64,000 bases of DNA from Calothrix sp. PCC 7716 (GCF_019977735.1 NZ_AP025018.1:4526001-4590000); one strand, 5' to 3'. Shown: positions 33,302 to 46,488, counted from the stretch's first letter. Translations and numbers: made by a program. The notes: a model not told the origin generated them from the letters alone.

Positions 33302-36300
33302 TTATTCTTCAAAATCATCTTCATCTGCATCATCAGGTTCATCTTCTTCGTAGTCGTCCTCGTCAGCAAGGTCACTAACTTCTGACACCATGAAGTCCTC
33401 ATCATCAAGGATGGAGTTATTACGACGAGTTGAGCCACCGTAGCTTCCATCAACAAGACCTGGAGCATCTAAGTTATAGTTACGTGCGGTACGGTCATCA
33501 AGAACCATGTCAAGAGAGTCTTCGACCTCATCTAAAACACCAGTACCCATATCAGTTGAGTAGTCATCAACGATACCAGGTTCATCGTAAGTATTGAAGC
33601 CTGTACCTGCGGGAATCAAACGTCCAATAATTACGTTTTCTTTCAAACCGCGCAACCAGTCAGATTTTCCTTCGATTGCAGCTTCGGTTAATACCCGTGT
33701 TGTTTCTTGGAATGATGCGGCAGAAATAAAGCTATCGGTATTCAAAGATGCTTTGGTAATACCTAACAGCATTGGTGTGTACTGGGCACGGGCGCCACCT
33801 GTAATTGCCATCGCTTCGTTAACCTGCTCGATTTGGCGCAATTCAACCAACTCACCAGGTAACATTGTTGTGTCACCACCATCATCGACGCGCACTTTCG
33901 AGGTCATCTGACGAACGATAACTTCGATGTGTTTGTCGGCGATATCAATACCTTGAGATTGGTATACTGATTGCACTTGGTCAACGAGGAAATTTTGGAC
34001 TTTTTGGAGGGCAACGCTAGCACAGGCATAAATACCGTCTTCATGACCAAGGTTGAAGAACAAATCTAAGATTTCGTGAGGGTTAGCAAGACCGTCGGTT
34101 AGTTGTTGTCCAGCCGCAACTTGTTGACCATCGGAGATTATTAAGTTTTGTCCGGGGCCAAGATTGTAATCTGTAACAACGCCGTTTGACTCAATGACTT
34201 TAAGTGCAATTGCTTCATCGCCATCGCCATAAACGACTTTGACTTCGCCACTACGTTTTGCCAATATACAAGCTTCTTTCGGTTTGCGCGCTTCGAGCAA
34301 TTCTTCAATTCTAGGTAGACCTTGGATAATGTCCCCAGTTTTGGCACGTTCAAATACTAGTAGTACCAAATTATCACCACGTTGTACTAAGCCACCATCT
34401 TCGACTTGGAGTACTGCACCAGGACTAACGCGATAAGGGCGCCCGATACGTATTTTAATGGTTGAACCACTTGTTGCTAAAGCAGCAGAGGAACTTCCGG
34501 AACCGGATTCGGTCGAATTAGATACGCTTATTACTTGTCCAGATTCGGGAGCAAATACTCCGGGTGCGATGGCAGAACCTTCGACTACTAAGTCACCTTT
34601 ATTAACTAGAGGTGCCCCAGTTGCAGTCAAGTTTAGAACATCGCTGTTACGTAAGACTAAACAACGACGTACTGCTTCGGCGCCTTTTTGGACACCGCGC
34701 ACAACACCACCTTCTTTACATAGAATTTGAGTGCGGGCAACTACAGCATTTGGAGCAATTGTTTGTCCATCTTCGACTTCAAGATTAGTTTGTGTCGATC
34801 CTTGAGTTGCATCTGCGGAAATATCGCGACGAATAACTAGTGATTCAAGGATTACTAACTGTAAACGCTGAATCTCGGAGTCTTCGCTATCTGGTACTAA
34901 CTCAATATCAGCTGCCAATGGCGAAGCATTATGGTCTTGCTCTCCTACGGAATCGTCGATTTCTAATACTAATTGTGTACGTAGAAGTTCTACACCTTCT
35001 ACTGATTTTACGCGCTCTGAGTCTTTGTATGGCAAGCGTTGTACAGCTCGTAGTTGAATCGAACGTCCGGTGTGCTGACTTACAGATGTTGTTGATGGCA
35101 CATCTGGGTCGCTAGGTACAGCAAATTCCACAACTGGACGCGATATTAATGCCGGACCTTCAGGTGATTCGACGTACTCGATGTAACGTAGTTCTGTGGC
35201 AACCTGTCCCATCAACTCTTCACCAGGCTGTACAAATGTTCCATCGCGACCCATTACTGCTTCTGGGTCATCGGCCATTAGTAGTTCACCTGGTTTGACT
35301 ACGACTTCGCGGAGAATGTCGTTTTTCTGGGTGACTTCGATAACACCGCTATTTTGACAGAAGATGTCTTTAACAATTTCATCGCCAGCGTTAACAAATT
35401 GACCATCTTCGACGAGTAACAATGAAATATCTTTGTTAACTTCGTGTGTTTCTTCGGGTATCCATAACAGGCTACCGCCAACGGTGACTTCGTAACCAAG
35501 TTTGGCTTTGCCTTTTTTCTGGACTTCCACACCTGCGAACTTGAGTAAACCACCTGTGGTAGTACGGTAACGGTCGTCAATTAGTTCTGCGACGACTTGA
35601 CCGTTTTGAACTTTGGTTCCTGGAGTTGCACGTAGGTTAAATACTTGATTATTTCCAGTTGTTACCAAGTAGTTATTGCGTCCTTGGGTGCTTTCTTTAG
35701 TTACGGTCGCAGAGTCGAGAACTACCGAAGCGGTAATAATTTCGATTTCTCTAGTATTTTTACCTGGTTCAATCGAAGGCAAACGTACTACACCACCATG
35801 AACTGTTGTAAGTTGAGTTTCTGCCAGAACCCCGTTTGTTTCTATACTCGAACCGTTATTTACAACTAATTCGGCGCCTGGTGGTAAGTTGTATACATCA
35901 CCCGACAAAATCCATATCAAACCACCGCGCGATGCTGTGGTAGTTGTGTTACCTTGACGGTCGGTTTTTTGCTCGGCAACAACTTCAGAAAATTTAACTT
36001 CACCTGCAAGGTCGGTAGCTACATCTTTTACAGCTTTTTCAGTGTTACCACGTCCACGTCCAGGTAATAAAACTTCTGCAACGAGTTGTCCAACTTTTAC
36101 TTTTTGACCACTGTTGACATATAGTGTCGAACCTTGGGTAATAGCAACTTCGGTAACGGTGCCAGCACTATCTTCAATTGTGATATTACCGTTGGTTTCA
36201 ACATATAAAGCATCTTCACCGTGACGGGTACGGTAAGGACGTGTTCTTAATTTTTTGGTAAACTTAACGGCGCCTTCGTGTTCGGAGCGTACTTGTTTAG

Positions 36301-37351
36301 CAACCTCACCAGTGAATACACCACCTGTGTGGAAAGTACGCATGGTTAACTGAGTACCAGGTTCACCGATACTTTGCGCGGCAATGATTCCCACTGCTTC
36401 GCCCAGGTCTACCATTTTGGCGTGTGCCAAGCTCCAACCGTAACAATGTTGACAAACACTTCGCGCAGCTTCGCAAGTTAGAGGTGAACGTACTACTACG
36501 CTTTGGACACCAGACTTTTCAATACGTTTACCTAATTCTTCGGTAACAGGTGTATTACGTTCGGCAATAATTTCTTTAGTTTTGGGATGTACAACGTTTT
36601 CGCCAATGACTCGTCCCATTAAACGAGTTGCCAAAGGTATTAAGGTTTTATCACCTTCGGTCATAGCAGTAATTGGAATACCCCGGTCTGTACCGCAGTC
36701 AATTTCTCGAATAATTACGTCTTGAGATACGTCCACCAAACGACGGGTAAGATAACCAGAGTCTGCTGTACGTAACGCTGTATCAACTAACCCTTTACGG
36801 GCGCCATACGAGGAAATAATATACTCAGTAACGGTTAAACCTTCGCGGAAGTTGGTTTTAATTGGTAAGTCAATAATTTCCCCTTGCGGATTCGCCATTA
36901 ATCCCCGCATACCAACTAACTGACGTACCTGGGAAATATTACCACGGGCGCCGGAGAACGCCATCATATATACAGAGTTAAGTGGGTTGGTACTCTTAAA
37001 GTAGCGAACAACTTCGTCTTTAAGTGCTTCAGAAGTACCGTTCCAAGTATCAATTACCTTTTGGAAACGTTCAACTTCAGTAATTTCACCACGAGTATAA
37101 CGTTCGGTTGTTGCGCTAATTTCTTCCTCAGCAGCTTCAAGCAAACTACGCTTGGTTGGAGGAACCATCAAATCATCAACACTGATGGAGACCCCTGCTT
37201 TTGTCGCATAGCGAAAACCCAAATCTTTGAGTTTATCTGCCATTACTGCTGTACGTGCTGTTCCGTAATTAATAAAAGACCAAGAAATTAAATTACGTAG
37301 TTGACCTTTATCAACTACACGATTACGAAAAACATAATTCTCGTTAGCCAT
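33302..37351 (-). CDS. rpoC2: DNA-directed RNA polymerase subunit beta' (C-terminal part)
   Basis: The 1349-residue RpoC2 is the C-terminal half of beta', separate from RpoC1 as in all cyanobacteria and plastids. Visible segments are [15 protein letters not shown] at the N-terminus and [20 protein letters not shown] before the trigger loop. A very long strand-rich insertion follows (repeated barrel-like motifs, about 330-1000, the lineage-specific SI3). The C-terminus is very acidic ([20 protein letters not shown]). The true start is ATG 37351; the longer open frame to 37447 only translates heptamer repeats. It is the last gene of the rpo operon. Confidence 0.97.
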   Translation of the reverse strand: MANENYVFRNRVVDKGQLRNLISWSFINYGTARTAVMADKLKDLGFRYATKAGVSISVDDLMVPPTKRSLLEAAEEEISATTERYTRGEITEVERFQKVIDTWNGTSEALKDEVVRYFKSTNPLNSVYMMAFSGARGNISQVRQLVGMRGLMANPQGEIIDLPIKTNFREGLTVTEYIISSYGARKGLVDTALRTADSGYLTRRLVDVSQDVIIREIDCGTDRGIPITAMTEGDKTLIPLATRLMGRVIGENVVHPKTKEIIAERNTPVTEELGKRIEKSGVQSVVVRSPLTCEAARSVCQHCYGWSLAHAKMVDLGEAVGIIAAQSIGEPGTQLTMRTFHTGGVFTGEVAKQVRSEHEGAVKFTKKLRTRPYRTRHGEDALYVETNGNITIEDSAGTVTEVAITQGSTLYVNSGQKVKVGQLVAEVLLPGRGRGNTEKAVKDVATDLAGEVKFSEVVAEQKTDRQGNTTTTASRGGLIWILSGDVYNLPPGAELVVNNGSSIETNGVLAETQLTTVHGGVVRLPSIEPGKNTREIEIITASVVLDSATVTKESTQGRNNYLVTTGNNQVFNLRATPGTKVQNGQVVAELIDDRYRTTTGGLLKFAGVEVQKKGKAKLGYEVTVGGSLLWIPEETHEVNKDISLLLVEDGQFVNAGDEIVKDIFCQNSGVIEVTQKNDILREVVVKPGELLMADDPEAVMGRDGTFVQPGEELMGQVATELRYIEYVESPEGPALISRPVVEFAVPSDPDVPSTTSVSQHTGRSIQLRAVQRLPYKDSERVKSVEGVELLRTQLVLEIDDSVGEQDHNASPLAADIELVPDSEDSEIQRLQLVILESLVIRRDISADATQGSTQTNLEVEDGQTIAPNAVVARTQILCKEGGVVRGVQKGAEAVRRCLVLRNSDVLNLTATGAPLVNKGDLVVEGSAIAPGVFAPESGQVISVSNSTESGSGSSSAALATSGSTIKIRIGRPYRVSPGAVLQVEDGGLVQRGDNLVLLVFERAKTGDIIQGLPRIEELLEARKPKEACILAKRSGEVKVVYGDGDEAIALKVIESNGVVTDYNLGPGQNLIISDGQQVAAGQQLTDGLANPHEILDLFFNLGHEDGIYACASVALQKVQNFLVDQVQSVYQSQGIDIADKHIEVIVRQMTSKVRVDDGGDTTMLPGELVELRQIEQVNEAMAITGGARAQYTPMLLGITKASLNTDSFISAASFQETTRVLTEAAIEGKSDWLRGLKENVIIGRLIPAGTGFNTYDEPGIVDDYSTDMGTGVLDEVEDSLDMVLDDRTARNYNLDAPGLVDGSYGGSTRRNNSILDDEDFMVSEVSDLADEDDYEEDEPDDADEDDFEE

Positions 37352-37371
37352 AATATAAGTTAAAAGTTTTA

Positions 37372-37455
37372 AGTATTGAGTGCTGAGTGCTGAGTGCTGA
37401 GTGCTAAGTGCTGAGTTTTGAGTTAAATAATACTCAGCACTCAGCACTTTTTACT
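37372..37455. repeat. (GTGCTGA)n hairpin in the rpoC1-rpoC2 junction
   Basis: GAGTGCTGAGTGCTGAGTGC continues through further copies, then an ACTCAGCACTCAGCAC arm in reverse. It occupies most of the 109-base gap between rpoC1 and rpoC2, where an RNA hairpin would form in the mRNA. Confidence 0.85.
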
Positions 37456-37460
37456 CATCA

Positions 37461-39338
37461 CTAACTAGCTAGTGCTTCTTGAATTGCTTTATTGTAAATA
37501 ACGCGACCGGGTGTAGTACGTACATATTGAGAAAGTACATTTCCTTTATCATCTTCACGAACACGGCGGAATTTGTACATTTTTGTAACAGTTCCGTCTG
37601 AGTTCTTGTTTTCTTCGATGGGCACTGTATCTGCTTCGGGAGATTCTACTTCTCCATCGAATCTGACATATATATAAGCGTGGATATCGACTTGCGCTGA
37701 CTCAAATGCCATGATTACGTCATCAAGTGAGGAAAAATATTTACCCGCGCCTTTTGTTGCACCAGGATTTTCTGCGGTTAAATAATATGCTCCCAAAACC
37801 ATGTCTTGGCTAGGCGTAATAATTGGTCTACCTGTTGCAGGTGACAAAATGTTATTTGAAGCTAGCATTAACAAGCGTGCTTCTGCCTGCGATTCTAAGG
37901 ATAGGGGAACGTGTACTGCCATTTGGTCACCGTCGAAGTCAGCGTTAAATGCTGGACATACGAGTGGGTGTAATTGAATTGCCCGACCTTCTACTAATAT
38001 TGGTTCAAAGGCTTGAATACCTAAACGGTGTAACGTTGGCGCTCGGTTTAGCATTACAGGGTGTCCTTCGATAACTTCTTCGAGAACATCCCAAACTTGC
38101 GGGTCGTTACGTGAAATTAGTTTTTTGGCTGCTTTGATGTTATTAACCATACCGCTACGAATTAAGCGGTTAATAACAAACGGTTGGAATAATTCAATTG
38201 CCATTTCTCGTGGCAACCCACATTGATGAATGTGTAATTTGGGCCCAACTACAATTACCGAACGACCTGAGTAGTCAACTCGTTTACCAAGTAAGTTTTG
38301 ACGGAATCGTCCTTGTTTTCCTTCAATAATGTCAGACAATGACTTTAATGGACGATTATTGGCGCCTACGACAGTGCGTCCACGACGACCGTTATCGATG
38401 AGCGCGTCTACTGCTTCTTGTAACATCCGTTTTTCGTTACGGACGATGATTTCAGGCGCCAGAATTTCTTGTAAACGCGCGAGTCTATTATTACGGTTAA
38501 TTACGCGACGGTACAAATCGTTTAAGTCGCTGGTAGCAAATCGTCCACCATCGAGTTGCACCATTGGACGTAAATCTGGTGGAATTACGGGAATAACCGT
38601 CATTACCATCCACTCAGGTTTGCTTCCAGTCGCGATAAAGTTATCAATAACCCGCAGACGCTTAATTAACTTGGCACGTTTTTGACCTTTGGCTGTGTTA
38701 ATTTCTTCGCGAAGGTTTTCTGCTTCTTGTTCTAAGTTAATATCGGCAAGCAATCTTAATAAAGCTTCGGCGCCAATACCAACTTCAACACCAACAAGTT
38801 GAGAATCTTCGGCGTAGATTTGGTCTTCAATTTCTAACCACTGGTCTTCACTAAGAAGTTGCTTGTAGGTTAGCGTTTCCGCATTACCTTGATTTAATAC
38901 AACGTAAGAGTTGAAATATACTATTTGTTCTACATCCCGCAATGGCATATCAAGCAGGATGGATATATAAGAAGGAATACCTTTTAAATACCAAACGTGA
39001 GCTACTGGTGCAGCCAACTTGATATATCCCATGCGATGGCGCCGGACTCGCGACTCAGTAACTTCCACACCGCAGCGTTCACAAACTATACCACGGTGAC
39101 GAACACGCTTGTATTTACCACAGTGACATTCCCAATCCTTTGCTGGACCAAAGATACGCTCACAAAAAAGCCCATCCATCTCTGGTTTCAAAGTACGATA
39201 ATTAATCGTTTCCGGTTTGGTAACTTCTCCGACGACTTGACCGTTGGGTAACGTTCTTTCACCCCATACACGAATTCGTTCGGGTGAAGCCAAGCCGATT
39301 TTAACGTAATCGAACTGATTGTTTTGACCTGGTCTCAT
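37461..39338 (-). CDS. rpoC1: DNA-directed RNA polymerase subunit gamma (beta' N-terminal part)
   Basis: The 625-residue RpoC1 carries the zinc-ribbon cysteines CHCGKY...CERCGVEVT near residues 71-90, the bridge to rudder region ([20 protein letters not shown]), and the catalytic Mg-binding loop [16 protein letters not shown]. Length matches cyanobacterial orthologues. It sits between rpoB and rpoC2, separated from both by heptamer-repeat spacers. Confidence 0.98.
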   Translation of the reverse strand: MRPGQNNQFDYVKIGLASPERIRVWGERTLPNGQVVGEVTKPETINYRTLKPEMDGLFCERIFGPAKDWECHCGKYKRVRHRGIVCERCGVEVTESRVRRHRMGYIKLAAPVAHVWYLKGIPSYISILLDMPLRDVEQIVYFNSYVVLNQGNAETLTYKQLLSEDQWLEIEDQIYAEDSQLVGVEVGIGAEALLRLLADINLEQEAENLREEINTAKGQKRAKLIKRLRVIDNFIATGSKPEWMVMTVIPVIPPDLRPMVQLDGGRFATSDLNDLYRRVINRNNRLARLQEILAPEIIVRNEKRMLQEAVDALIDNGRRGRTVVGANNRPLKSLSDIIEGKQGRFRQNLLGKRVDYSGRSVIVVGPKLHIHQCGLPREMAIELFQPFVINRLIRSGMVNNIKAAKKLISRNDPQVWDVLEEVIEGHPVMLNRAPTLHRLGIQAFEPILVEGRAIQLHPLVCPAFNADFDGDQMAVHVPLSLESQAEARLLMLASNNILSPATGRPIITPSQDMVLGAYYLTAENPGATKGAGKYFSSLDDVIMAFESAQVDIHAYIYVRFDGEVESPEADTVPIEENKNSDGTVTKMYKFRRVREDDKGNVLSQYVRTTPGRVIYNKAIQEALAS

Positions 39339-39422
39339 TTTAATCTCTTAGGACGGAATTAAACTTAACAAGTTGTTTAAATACACAGCTATTCACCGTG
39401 ATGTGAGGAGTATTCAATTTTT

Positions 39423-39545
39423 TAGTGCTGAGTAGAAAGTGCTGAGTGCTGAGTAGATTTAGGAGTTAGGAGTTAGGAGTTAGGAGTTAAAACTTCTTTC
39501 TATTCATCACTCAGCACTCAGCACTCAGCACTCAGCACTCATCAC
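39423..39545. repeat. (GTGCTGA)n and TTAGGAG repeats in the rpoB-rpoC1 junction
   Basis: AGTGCTGAGTAGAAAGTGCT, then four TTAGGAG units (from 39470), then a long TCAGCACTCAGCACTCAGCA arm. The inverted arms can pair over about 30 bases. They fill the 210-base gap between rpoB and rpoC1. Confidence 0.85.
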
Positions 39546-39548
39546 TTT

Positions 39549-42500
39549 TTACTCTTCTTCGTCTGCGTCGCGAGAAGATAGAGACTCATAGGTGGGTCGT
39601 GGTGGAGTACGACGATTACCAACATCTGCCATCAAATCGACTTCAACGTCGAGTGAGCTTCCATCGGTTTGGGTTTCCACTTTGTGAACCGCAATATCTA
39701 AACCTAGTGATTGCAACTCGCGCATTAGTACCTTGAATGATTCAGGTGTACCAGGTCGAGGAATTGCTTTGCCTTTGACTATTGCGTTCAAAGCTTCGTT
39801 ACGTCCTTGCATGTCGTCAGATTTGACGGTTAGCAATTCTTGTAAGGTATACGCGGCGCCGAATGCTTCGAGTGCCCATACTTCCATTTCTCCGAAGCGC
39901 TGTCCACCTTGTTGTGCTTTACCACCCAAAGGTTGTTGCGTAACAAGTGAGTAAGGACCTGTTGAGCGGGCGTGGATTTTATCGTCTACTAAGTGTACGA
40001 GCTTAAGCATATAGGCAACACCCACTGTTATTGGGCGGTCAAATGGTTCGCCTGTACGTCCGTCGTAAACCATGATTTTTCCTGGTTCATCCGGGTTATA
40101 TACCCAATCTTTTCCTGTTTCGTCACGCGCTTCTTGTAATTTGCCGTGGACGATGGCTCGCGAAGATTCTTCTCCGTACATTTCATCGAATGGCGTAATT
40201 TTGAAGCGTACTCCTAAGTTGTGACCTGCCCAACCTAGTAAACACTCAAATACCTGTCCTACGTTCATCCGCGAAGGTACACCTAAAGGATTTAGCACGA
40301 TATCTACTGTGCTGCCATCTGCCAAGTAAGGCATATCTTCTAGAGGACATATTTTGGAAATAATTCCTTTATTTCCGTGGCGCCCTGCCATTTTGTCGCC
40401 AACTTGGATTTTACGTTTTTGTGCTACATACACACGTACTACCATGTTAGCACCTGGAGGCAATTCATCGCCTTGTTCGCGAGTAAACAGGCGGACATCA
40501 ACGACCCGTCCTTTTTCACCGTTGGGAACACGCAGCGAGTTATCACGAACATCACGAGCTTTTTCACCAAATATTGCTCGTAATAATTTTTCTTCGGGTG
40601 GTTGGTCAGATTCACCTTTGGGTGTTACCTTACCTACGAGAATATCTCCAGATTCCACCCAGGCGCCAATACGGATAATTCCTTGTTCGTCGAGTTGACG
40701 TAATGCGTCTTCCCCTACGTTAGGAATTTCTCGCGTAATTTCTTCGGGACCTAGTTTGGTTTGCCGTGCCTCAATTTCATATTTTTCAATGTGAATTGAG
40801 GTGTAAATGTCATCTTGTACTAATCGCTCGCTAATTAATATGGCGTCTTCGTAGTTGTAACCTTCCCAAGGCATGTACGCGACAACAATATTTTGTCCGA
40901 GTGCTAATTCTCCACCTTCGGTAGAAGAACCATCAGCAAGTACTTGCCCAGCTACTACTTTTTCACCCATTCGCACCAAGGGTTTCTGATTCAAACAGGT
41001 ATCTTGGTTTGAGCGTTGGTATTTGGAGAGGTAATATTTTATTTCTCGAGTATCTGATGCTTTTGTCGAAATTTCGCCATCCGCGTTTTTAATTCGTGGA
41101 CGAACACGAATCTCCGTAGCATCTACGTATGATACATCACCATCTGTACGCGATACTATTACCATTCCAGAGTCACGGGCGCCTTGTGCTTCTAAACCTG
41201 TACCGACTAATGGACGTTCTGGTTTTAACAGTGGCACCGCTTGACGTTGCATGTTGGAACCCATCAGCGCTCGGTTCGCGTCATCATGCTCCAAGAATGG
41301 AATCATACTTGTAGCAACTGAGACTATCTGTACGGGTGAAACCGCTACACAGTCAACTTGTTCTGGGGTTGTGGTCGAAAATTCCTGACGGTAACGGATA
41401 GGAACTTGTCCTTTTAAATAACCGTTTTCGTCGGTCATCGCGTCACCTGCTGCTACCCGCAAATCATCTTCTTCGTCTGCGGTCATGTAAACAACGGGCA
41501 AGTCTAACCGAACTTTGGCGTTTTCAACTTGACGGTAAGGTGTTTCTAAAAAGCCATATTGATTGACGCGCGCGTGGGTTGCGAGTGAACCTATCAAACC
41601 CGCGTTGGGACCTTCTGGTGTTTCAATGGGGCAAATTCGTCCGTAGTGTGAGGGGTGAATATCACGTACTGCAAAACCTGCACGCTCACGAGTTAAACCA
41701 CCAGGACCAAGTGCAGAAAGGCGCCGTTTGTGGGTTAATTCTGCTAATGGGTTAGTTTGGTCCATGAACTGCGACAACTGCGAAGAACCAAAGAATTCTT
41801 TGATGGCAGCTACCAAAGGTTTGGGGTTAACTAACGAAGCAGGAGTTAATACTTCGGCATCGGATACTGTCATCCGTTCGCGAATTATTCTCTCTAAACG
41901 GTTAAGTCCAACTCGAACCTGGTTTTGTAGTAATTCTCCTACGCTTCGGACTCGACGATTACCTAAATGGTCAATGTCGTCAGTGTTACCAATATCAAAT
42001 TCAAGGTTGATCAGGTAATCGACTGCTGCTAATATGTCGGTAGGAGTTAAAACGCGCGTTGGTTCGGGAACCGAAAGACGCAGTTTTTTATTGAGCTTAT
42101 ATCTACCTACTCTTCCTAAGTCATACCGTTTAGGATCGAAGAACCGCGAGTCGAGCAGCTGTTGTCCACCCAATACGGTTGGAGGTTCACCTGGTCTGAG
42201 CTTACGGTACAGTTCCATTAACGCTTCTTCTTCGGAAAACTGCCCTTCTTTTTCAATTGTTTTTTGAAAATACTCAGGGTGACGCAGAGCATCGAAAATT
42301 TCGTTGTCTGACAAGCCAAGCGCTTTTAAAAGCACTTGAGCGCTCAATTTACGAGTTTTATCGATACGTACCCATACTAAGTCGTTACGGTCGGTTTCAA
42401 ATTTCAGCCAAGCTCCTCGGTTTGGTATCAACGAAGCTGAATAAGTACGGCGCCCGTTTTTATCTATTTCTGATTTATAGTAAACGCCAGGAGAACGAAC

Positions 42501-42881
42501 AATTTGATTGACGATAACCCGTTCAGCACCATTGATAATAAACGTGCCTCGGTCAGTCATCAAAGGCAAATCACCAATAAATACGTCTTGCTCTTTGATT
42601 TCCCCCGTTTCTTTATTAATTAAGCGAGTTGGCACGTACATTTGTACAGCATAAGTACTATCGCGTCTCTTCGCTTCCTCAACGCTGTACTTGGGTTCCT
42701 TCATTTTGTAGTTTTGACCCAAGAAGTGTAGTTCGAGCTTACCCGTATAATCAGTGATGGGGCTAAAGGAATTTAGTTCTTCTATTAACCCTTCTTCCAA
42801 AAACCAGCGAAAACTAGAGCGCTGAATTGCAATTAAGTCGGGTAACAGAAAGGCGGGTTCCATTATTGAGTCGTTAGTCAT
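39549..42881 (-). CDS. rpoB: DNA-directed RNA polymerase subunit beta
   Basis: The 1110-residue RpoB has the cyanobacterial length. It shows [20 protein letters not shown] at the N-terminus, the rifampicin-pocket region ([20 protein letters not shown], unmutated by eye at the usual positions), [17 protein letters not shown], and [16 protein letters not shown] in the catalytic region. AAAGGTAGAGG precedes the ATG. The N-terminus [20 protein letters not shown] matches relatives. It is the first rpo gene; a 685-base gap separates it from the tatD-like gene. Confidence 0.98.
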   Translation of the reverse strand: MTNDSIMEPAFLLPDLIAIQRSSFRWFLEEGLIEELNSFSPITDYTGKLELHFLGQNYKMKEPKYSVEEAKRRDSTYAVQMYVPTRLINKETGEIKEQDVFIGDLPLMTDRGTFIINGAERVIVNQIVRSPGVYYKSEIDKNGRRTYSASLIPNRGAWLKFETDRNDLVWVRIDKTRKLSAQVLLKALGLSDNEIFDALRHPEYFQKTIEKEGQFSEEEALMELYRKLRPGEPPTVLGGQQLLDSRFFDPKRYDLGRVGRYKLNKKLRLSVPEPTRVLTPTDILAAVDYLINLEFDIGNTDDIDHLGNRRVRSVGELLQNQVRVGLNRLERIIRERMTVSDAEVLTPASLVNPKPLVAAIKEFFGSSQLSQFMDQTNPLAELTHKRRLSALGPGGLTRERAGFAVRDIHPSHYGRICPIETPEGPNAGLIGSLATHARVNQYGFLETPYRQVENAKVRLDLPVVYMTADEEDDLRVAAGDAMTDENGYLKGQVPIRYRQEFSTTTPEQVDCVAVSPVQIVSVATSMIPFLEHDDANRALMGSNMQRQAVPLLKPERPLVGTGLEAQGARDSGMVIVSRTDGDVSYVDATEIRVRPRIKNADGEISTKASDTREIKYYLSKYQRSNQDTCLNQKPLVRMGEKVVAGQVLADGSSTEGGELALGQNIVVAYMPWEGYNYEDAILISERLVQDDIYTSIHIEKYEIEARQTKLGPEEITREIPNVGEDALRQLDEQGIIRIGAWVESGDILVGKVTPKGESDQPPEEKLLRAIFGEKARDVRDNSLRVPNGEKGRVVDVRLFTREQGDELPPGANMVVRVYVAQKRKIQVGDKMAGRHGNKGIISKICPLEDMPYLADGSTVDIVLNPLGVPSRMNVGQVFECLLGWAGHNLGVRFKITPFDEMYGEESSRAIVHGKLQEARDETGKDWVYNPDEPGKIMVYDGRTGEPFDRPITVGVAYMLKLVHLVDDKIHARSTGPYSLVTQQPLGGKAQQGGQRFGEMEVWALEAFGAAYTLQELLTVKSDDMQGRNEALNAIVKGKAIPRPGTPESFKVLMRELQSLGLDIAVHKVETQTDGSSLDVEVDLMADVGNRRTPPRPTYESLSSRDADEEE

Positions 42882-43566
42882 GCCTCTACCTTTATCATCA
42901 ATATGAGTAAACTGAAGAATTAATACAACAAAAGCGAACTGTATACCAGCATTTACAAGTTTGCCATGCTGCTAAAATAGCTCCACTAAATTTATGAAGC
43001 GATTGTCTAATTTGTTCATGGTAATTTTAGCAAGGGGGTAATTACCCTTACTCTCTGGTATATTGGCCAAGAATTCGCTATTAGCGCAATTACTTTAAGA
43101 TGAGAGCGCTGATTGTGTATTTTTACTTTGCTCACTTCCCCTCCAAAAGCGCGGTCTTACTGATAGTAGGCACTATCGAACCAAGTTGGTAATCTTTAAT
43201 TGGCTGGATAGGCGCCGTGTCTGCTACAACTGTCTAAATATTTATGACTTGTAGGAAATAAGATTTTTATATAGTTAGCTTATCGTACTGTGTAAAGTTG
43301 ACAATTTTTAATCAAGACTTGGGATGACCTTGGGTAAGCAGATAATAGTCTGTATAGACTAATAGTCATTTGTGCTGGCGCGAAGGTGCTGCGGGTTTAC
43401 GAGATTGTAAATATTTATGTAGACAGGCAGTATACAACAGGCTCGATTTGCCACACTTTTTATTATGACGCAAGCCAGTAGTTTTTGGAGGAATTAATTT
43501 TAGCACATTTTGTCCCCCATCTTAATTACTTGTGAAGTCAGACTAATTATATAGTATAAATTGACT
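42882..43566. promoter_or_regulatory. Intergenic region upstream of rpoB
   Basis: This 685-base stretch has no coding frame and should hold the rpoB promoter. A 12-bp perfect palindrome GGGTAATTACCC (43036-43047) is the most notable site. No -35/-10 pair is convincing on the minus strand by eye (a TATACA near 42940 lacks a matching -35). The function of the palindrome is unknown. Confidence 0.35.
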
Positions 43567-44352
43567 TTATAGTGCTAATCCAAAAAGTTGGCAAGCATTT
43601 TGGGTAGTTAGAGCAGCAATTGTTTCAAGTGGTTCACCTCGCAGTGTGGCAACCTGTTCAGCGACATAACGGACATAAGATGGTTCATTTCGTCTTGTTC
43701 CACGTTTCGGGTGTGGTGCCAAGAAGGGACAGTCTGTCTCAATTAAAAGTCTTTCTGGACTAACAATTTTGCAGCTGGCTTGAATTTCTTTGGCATTTTT
43801 GAACGTGACGGTACCACTAAAGCTAATGTAAAACCCCAAGTCCATAAACCATTGAGTTTCTTCGGGTGTTCCACCCCAGCAATGCATTACACCCCGCAGT
43901 CGCTCACCCTTAAGATTTTTCCAACGTTGAAGAACTTCTTTGAGTTGTGAAGCCGCATCACGACAGTGAATGATTACTGGTTTATTTAAATCAGTTGCGA
44001 TTTCTAACTGTGCTTCAAATACGAGTAATTGTTGCTCGTAGTTATCTGCCTTGTAAAAATCTAGCCCCATTTCACCAATTGCCACAACTCTCGAATCTGA
44101 CGACGCTAAAGAACTTATTATAGACTGGGTTTCCATCGTCCATTTAGAAGCATCAAGAGGATGCAAACCGACTGCAAAGCTCAGTTCAGGCACGCGCGCT
44201 GCAATGGCTTGAATGCTGGAAAACTCTGATGGCTCGACGCATGAGTGGACTAAATGTACCACACCAGCTTCTTGCCATCGTGAGCGTACAGAAGCAAAAT
44301 CTTCTTGAAAAACCTCAAAATTGAGGTGTACATGGGTATCAATCAGTTGCAT
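43567..44352 (-). CDS. TatD family metal-dependent hydrolase
   Basis: The 261-residue TIM-barrel hydrolase has metal ligands at THVHLN (H7, H9), [10 protein letters not shown] (Glu), VIIHCRDA (His), [10 protein letters not shown] (His) and [10 protein letters not shown] (Asp). TatD proteins act as DNases with quality-control roles. It lies between rpsT and rpoB, the usual cyanobacterial place. The protein is complete. Confidence 0.93.
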   Translation of the reverse strand: MQLIDTHVHLNFEVFQEDFASVRSRWQEAGVVHLVHSCVEPSEFSSIQAIAARVPELSFAVGLHPLDASKWTMETQSIISSLASSDSRVVAIGEMGLDFYKADNYEQQLLVFEAQLEIATDLNKPVIIHCRDAASQLKEVLQRWKNLKGERLRGVMHCWGGTPEETQWFMDLGFYISFSGTVTFKNAKEIQASCKIVSPERLLIETDCPFLAPHPKRGTRRNEPSYVRYVAEQVATLRGEPLETIAALTTQNACQLFGLAL

Positions 44353-44431
44353 TTTTAACGTTCATGAATTACCTGATCCCTCAATTAGCTTCCGATTTTA
44401 ACGGCGCCCTAAATATAAGGTTGTGCGCGAC

Positions 44432-44731
44432 TTAAGCGGTTGCTACTTGGGTTACGGACTTAAGACGCCTTGCGAGTCTAGATTTTTTACGGGCGCCGTT
44501 ATTTGAGTGAAGTACACCGCGTTTAACCGATTTATCGATTTTGCTGTAAGCCTCAGACATGCGAGCCATTACTTCTGTTTTTGACTCTTCAGTCGGGCTT
44601 GCAGCATAAGCATCTAATGCCACGAAGTACTTTTTCATCAGGGTTTTAACCGCCGACTTATACGACTTATTACGCATCCGGTTGCGTTCTGCGATTTTGG
44701 CACGTTTGAGAGCTGACTTATTATTCGCCAC
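44432..44731 (-). CDS. rpsT: 30S ribosomal protein S20
   Basis: The basic 99-residue protein begins [20 protein letters not shown] and contains [19 protein letters not shown], both typical of S20, which binds 16S rRNA early in 30S assembly. The start is GTG at 44731, with GGAAG six bases upstream. It heads the rpsT - tatD-like - rpoB - rpoC1 - rpoC2 array. Confidence 0.97.
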   Translation of the reverse strand: MANNKSALKRAKIAERNRMRNKSYKSAVKTLMKKYFVALDAYAASPTEESKTEVMARMSEAYSKIDKSVKRGVLHSNNGARKKSRLARRLKSVTQVATA

Positions 44732-44787
44732 TGGTAACTTCCAAAAAATTAATATCTATAAGATGTACACACACTACTAGATTTACT

Positions 44788-44815
44788 AATATAGCATTCT
44801 TCTTGACAATGTAAA
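44788..44815 (-). promoter_or_regulatory. Candidate sigma-70 promoter of rpsT
   Basis: On the minus strand TTTACA (44815-44810) and TATATT (44793-44788) are separated by 16 bases, about 57 bases before the rpsT start. Both hexamers fit the vegetative consensus moderately well. Confidence 0.45.
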
Positions 44816-45609
44816 GATTTCAAGAAAAAATTTTTTCTCGACCAATACTTGCTTGACTTTAAATATTGCTACATAGTTATTTAGTTTATTTGACTATTTC
44901 AACAAAAATTAAATCTTCTATCTTTATTTTACGATTTCAGGACTTACGCAAAAATCCTAGAAACCAGGTTTCTGTACGTAAGTCCTAATTTTTTGGGTTT
45001 TGTCGTCAGTATAGGGCTAACGAATGGCAATACAAAAGAACTAAATAGCAGATATTTGTTAAAAGTCTTATTAATCAAAAATTAACAATATTGATAGTAA
45101 CAATACGCAAGTTTAGCTTCTATTTAGTCAGAATTCTGGCAATTTGTGTAATTTAATCAAAATAAATATACTATTAATAGACCATGAAATTACTTATGTT
45201 TATATTGTTTGCTTTGTATTAATTTTGATTTAAAGTCATCAGAAATAATCGAGCTTGCAAGATTTTGAATATCGTTTAGCCAGATATCTGTTTTAATTAT
45301 AACTAATAAGCTCGCTTCAAATACAGTAATATTACATAAAAAGTCCCAACAGTACAAGCACATAATTGATACATTGTCTATAAAGTAAAATTCATCAAAA
45401 ATTTAATTAAGGGATACGTCTCTTCATGAGCAATATATTGAAAATCTTTGATATACAGATTAAATTGGATACTAAAGCAGTAATCGTATACACTTAGTGC
45501 GCGGTAAAAATTTGATATAGCCTGATATATTTTTTACAGGGTGATTGCTGTTACTGCGCTAGCGCAGATGTATATTAACTTTGACAAATAACTGAAACAT
45601 AAATAAGAC
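44816..45609. other. Gene-free AT-rich interval
   Basis: About 800 bases between divergent genes have no credible coding frame. They contain the 48-bp element at 44939-44986. The rest is AT-rich and shows no other structure by eye. Confidence 0.4.
44939..44986. repeat. 48-bp MITE-like inverted repeat
   Basis: The ends AGGACTTACG and CGTAAGTCCT are exact inverted repeats. An inner AGAAACC-A-GGTTTCT palindrome is nested inside. GGACTTACGCA-type ends are common in cyanobacterial miniature elements. Confidence 0.6.
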
Positions 45610-46488
45610 ATGAGCCTCTCAGCATTAGGAAAATTTATTTTACCACCAGTCATTGCCGCAGCAGGGGTGTTTTCTGCAATGAGCCTGCCTCTAGCTATGA
45701 TGGGTGACAAGCCAGTTGGCATTAGATATGAAGAGGAACCTGTTTTTGATGGCAGAATCAGAGATATTGCTCCTCCATATGTAGTGTTTGTAACGGCTTT
45801 AAGTTTTGGAGTTGGGATTGGGGTTGCTGCAATAGGTGGGTGGCGAAGTTCTGCTCGTAAATCATCATTGTTTCAACATCAGTTGACTAGCCTAGAAGAC
45901 GATTTACAACAGAAAGAGAAACTACTTAAAGAATTGAAGCTTTCTGAGTCAAGGTTACAAGTATCTGGACTGGCTAGCTTTTTAGATGATGAAGTGCCTT
46001 TCGACCAACCTGCGCTTAAGGCTTTACCCGCAGTTGTGAATCAACCTGTTGTACAAGAGCCAGTTGTTGCACAAACTTCAGCCCAAAAGTATCAGCAATA
46101 CTCTTCTAGTTCCGTGCCAACTATGGCGCCAAAACCAATGGCAACTCCAAAAGTCGCAGCGAGGGTGATACCTTCTCAACCCACAACTGTTACAAGCGTA
46201 GCATCATCGTTTGCGTCTGCGGCATCGGCTCAAGCTTTCTTAAATTACGATAAGCCAAATCAAGTTGCGGATAAAGCATCTGTACATGATAGCCAGATTC
46301 AACCCCTAACTTCTGACGGAAGTTTTGAAGCTATACAGCAACAACTTCGAGAAATGATGGAGCAGATGCGAGCTATGCAGAACAGTATGCAGCAAATACC
46401 TCAAGGGGGAAACGTTCAAACAAGTACACCCAATAAATTTCAAGTTTATTACGAGGCACCAAATTCAAGCGAGACACGGTTTCAATAA
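45610..46488 (+). CDS. Hypothetical membrane protein with coiled coil and Pro/Gln-rich tail
   Basis: The 292-residue protein has two membrane helices (LGKFILPPVIAAAGVFSAMS and VVFVTALSFGVGIGVAAIGG). A short coiled coil follows (HQLTSLEDDLQQKEKLLKEL), then a low-complexity Pro/Ala/Ser/Val region and a second helical stretch rich in Met and Gln (QQQLREMMEQMRAMQNSMQQ). I do not recognise a named family; its features suggest an envelope scaffold. A strong terminator follows. Confidence 0.65.
   Translation: MSLSALGKFILPPVIAAAGVFSAMSLPLAMMGDKPVGIRYEEEPVFDGRIRDIAPPYVVFVTALSFGVGIGVAAIGGWRSSARKSSLFQHQLTSLEDDLQQKEKLLKELKLSESRLQVSGLASFLDDEVPFDQPALKALPAVVNQPVVQEPVVAQTSAQKYQQYSSSSVPTMAPKPMATPKVAARVIPSQPTTVTSVASSFASAASAQAFLNYDKPNQVADKASVHDSQIQPLTSDGSFEAIQQQLREMMEQMRAMQNSMQQIPQGGNVQTSTPNKFQVYYEAPNSSETRFQ

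Noticed and set aside
37352-37447. Longer RpoC2 N-terminus
   Set aside because: The extension is a translation of the heptamer repeats; the family N-terminus begins at 37351.
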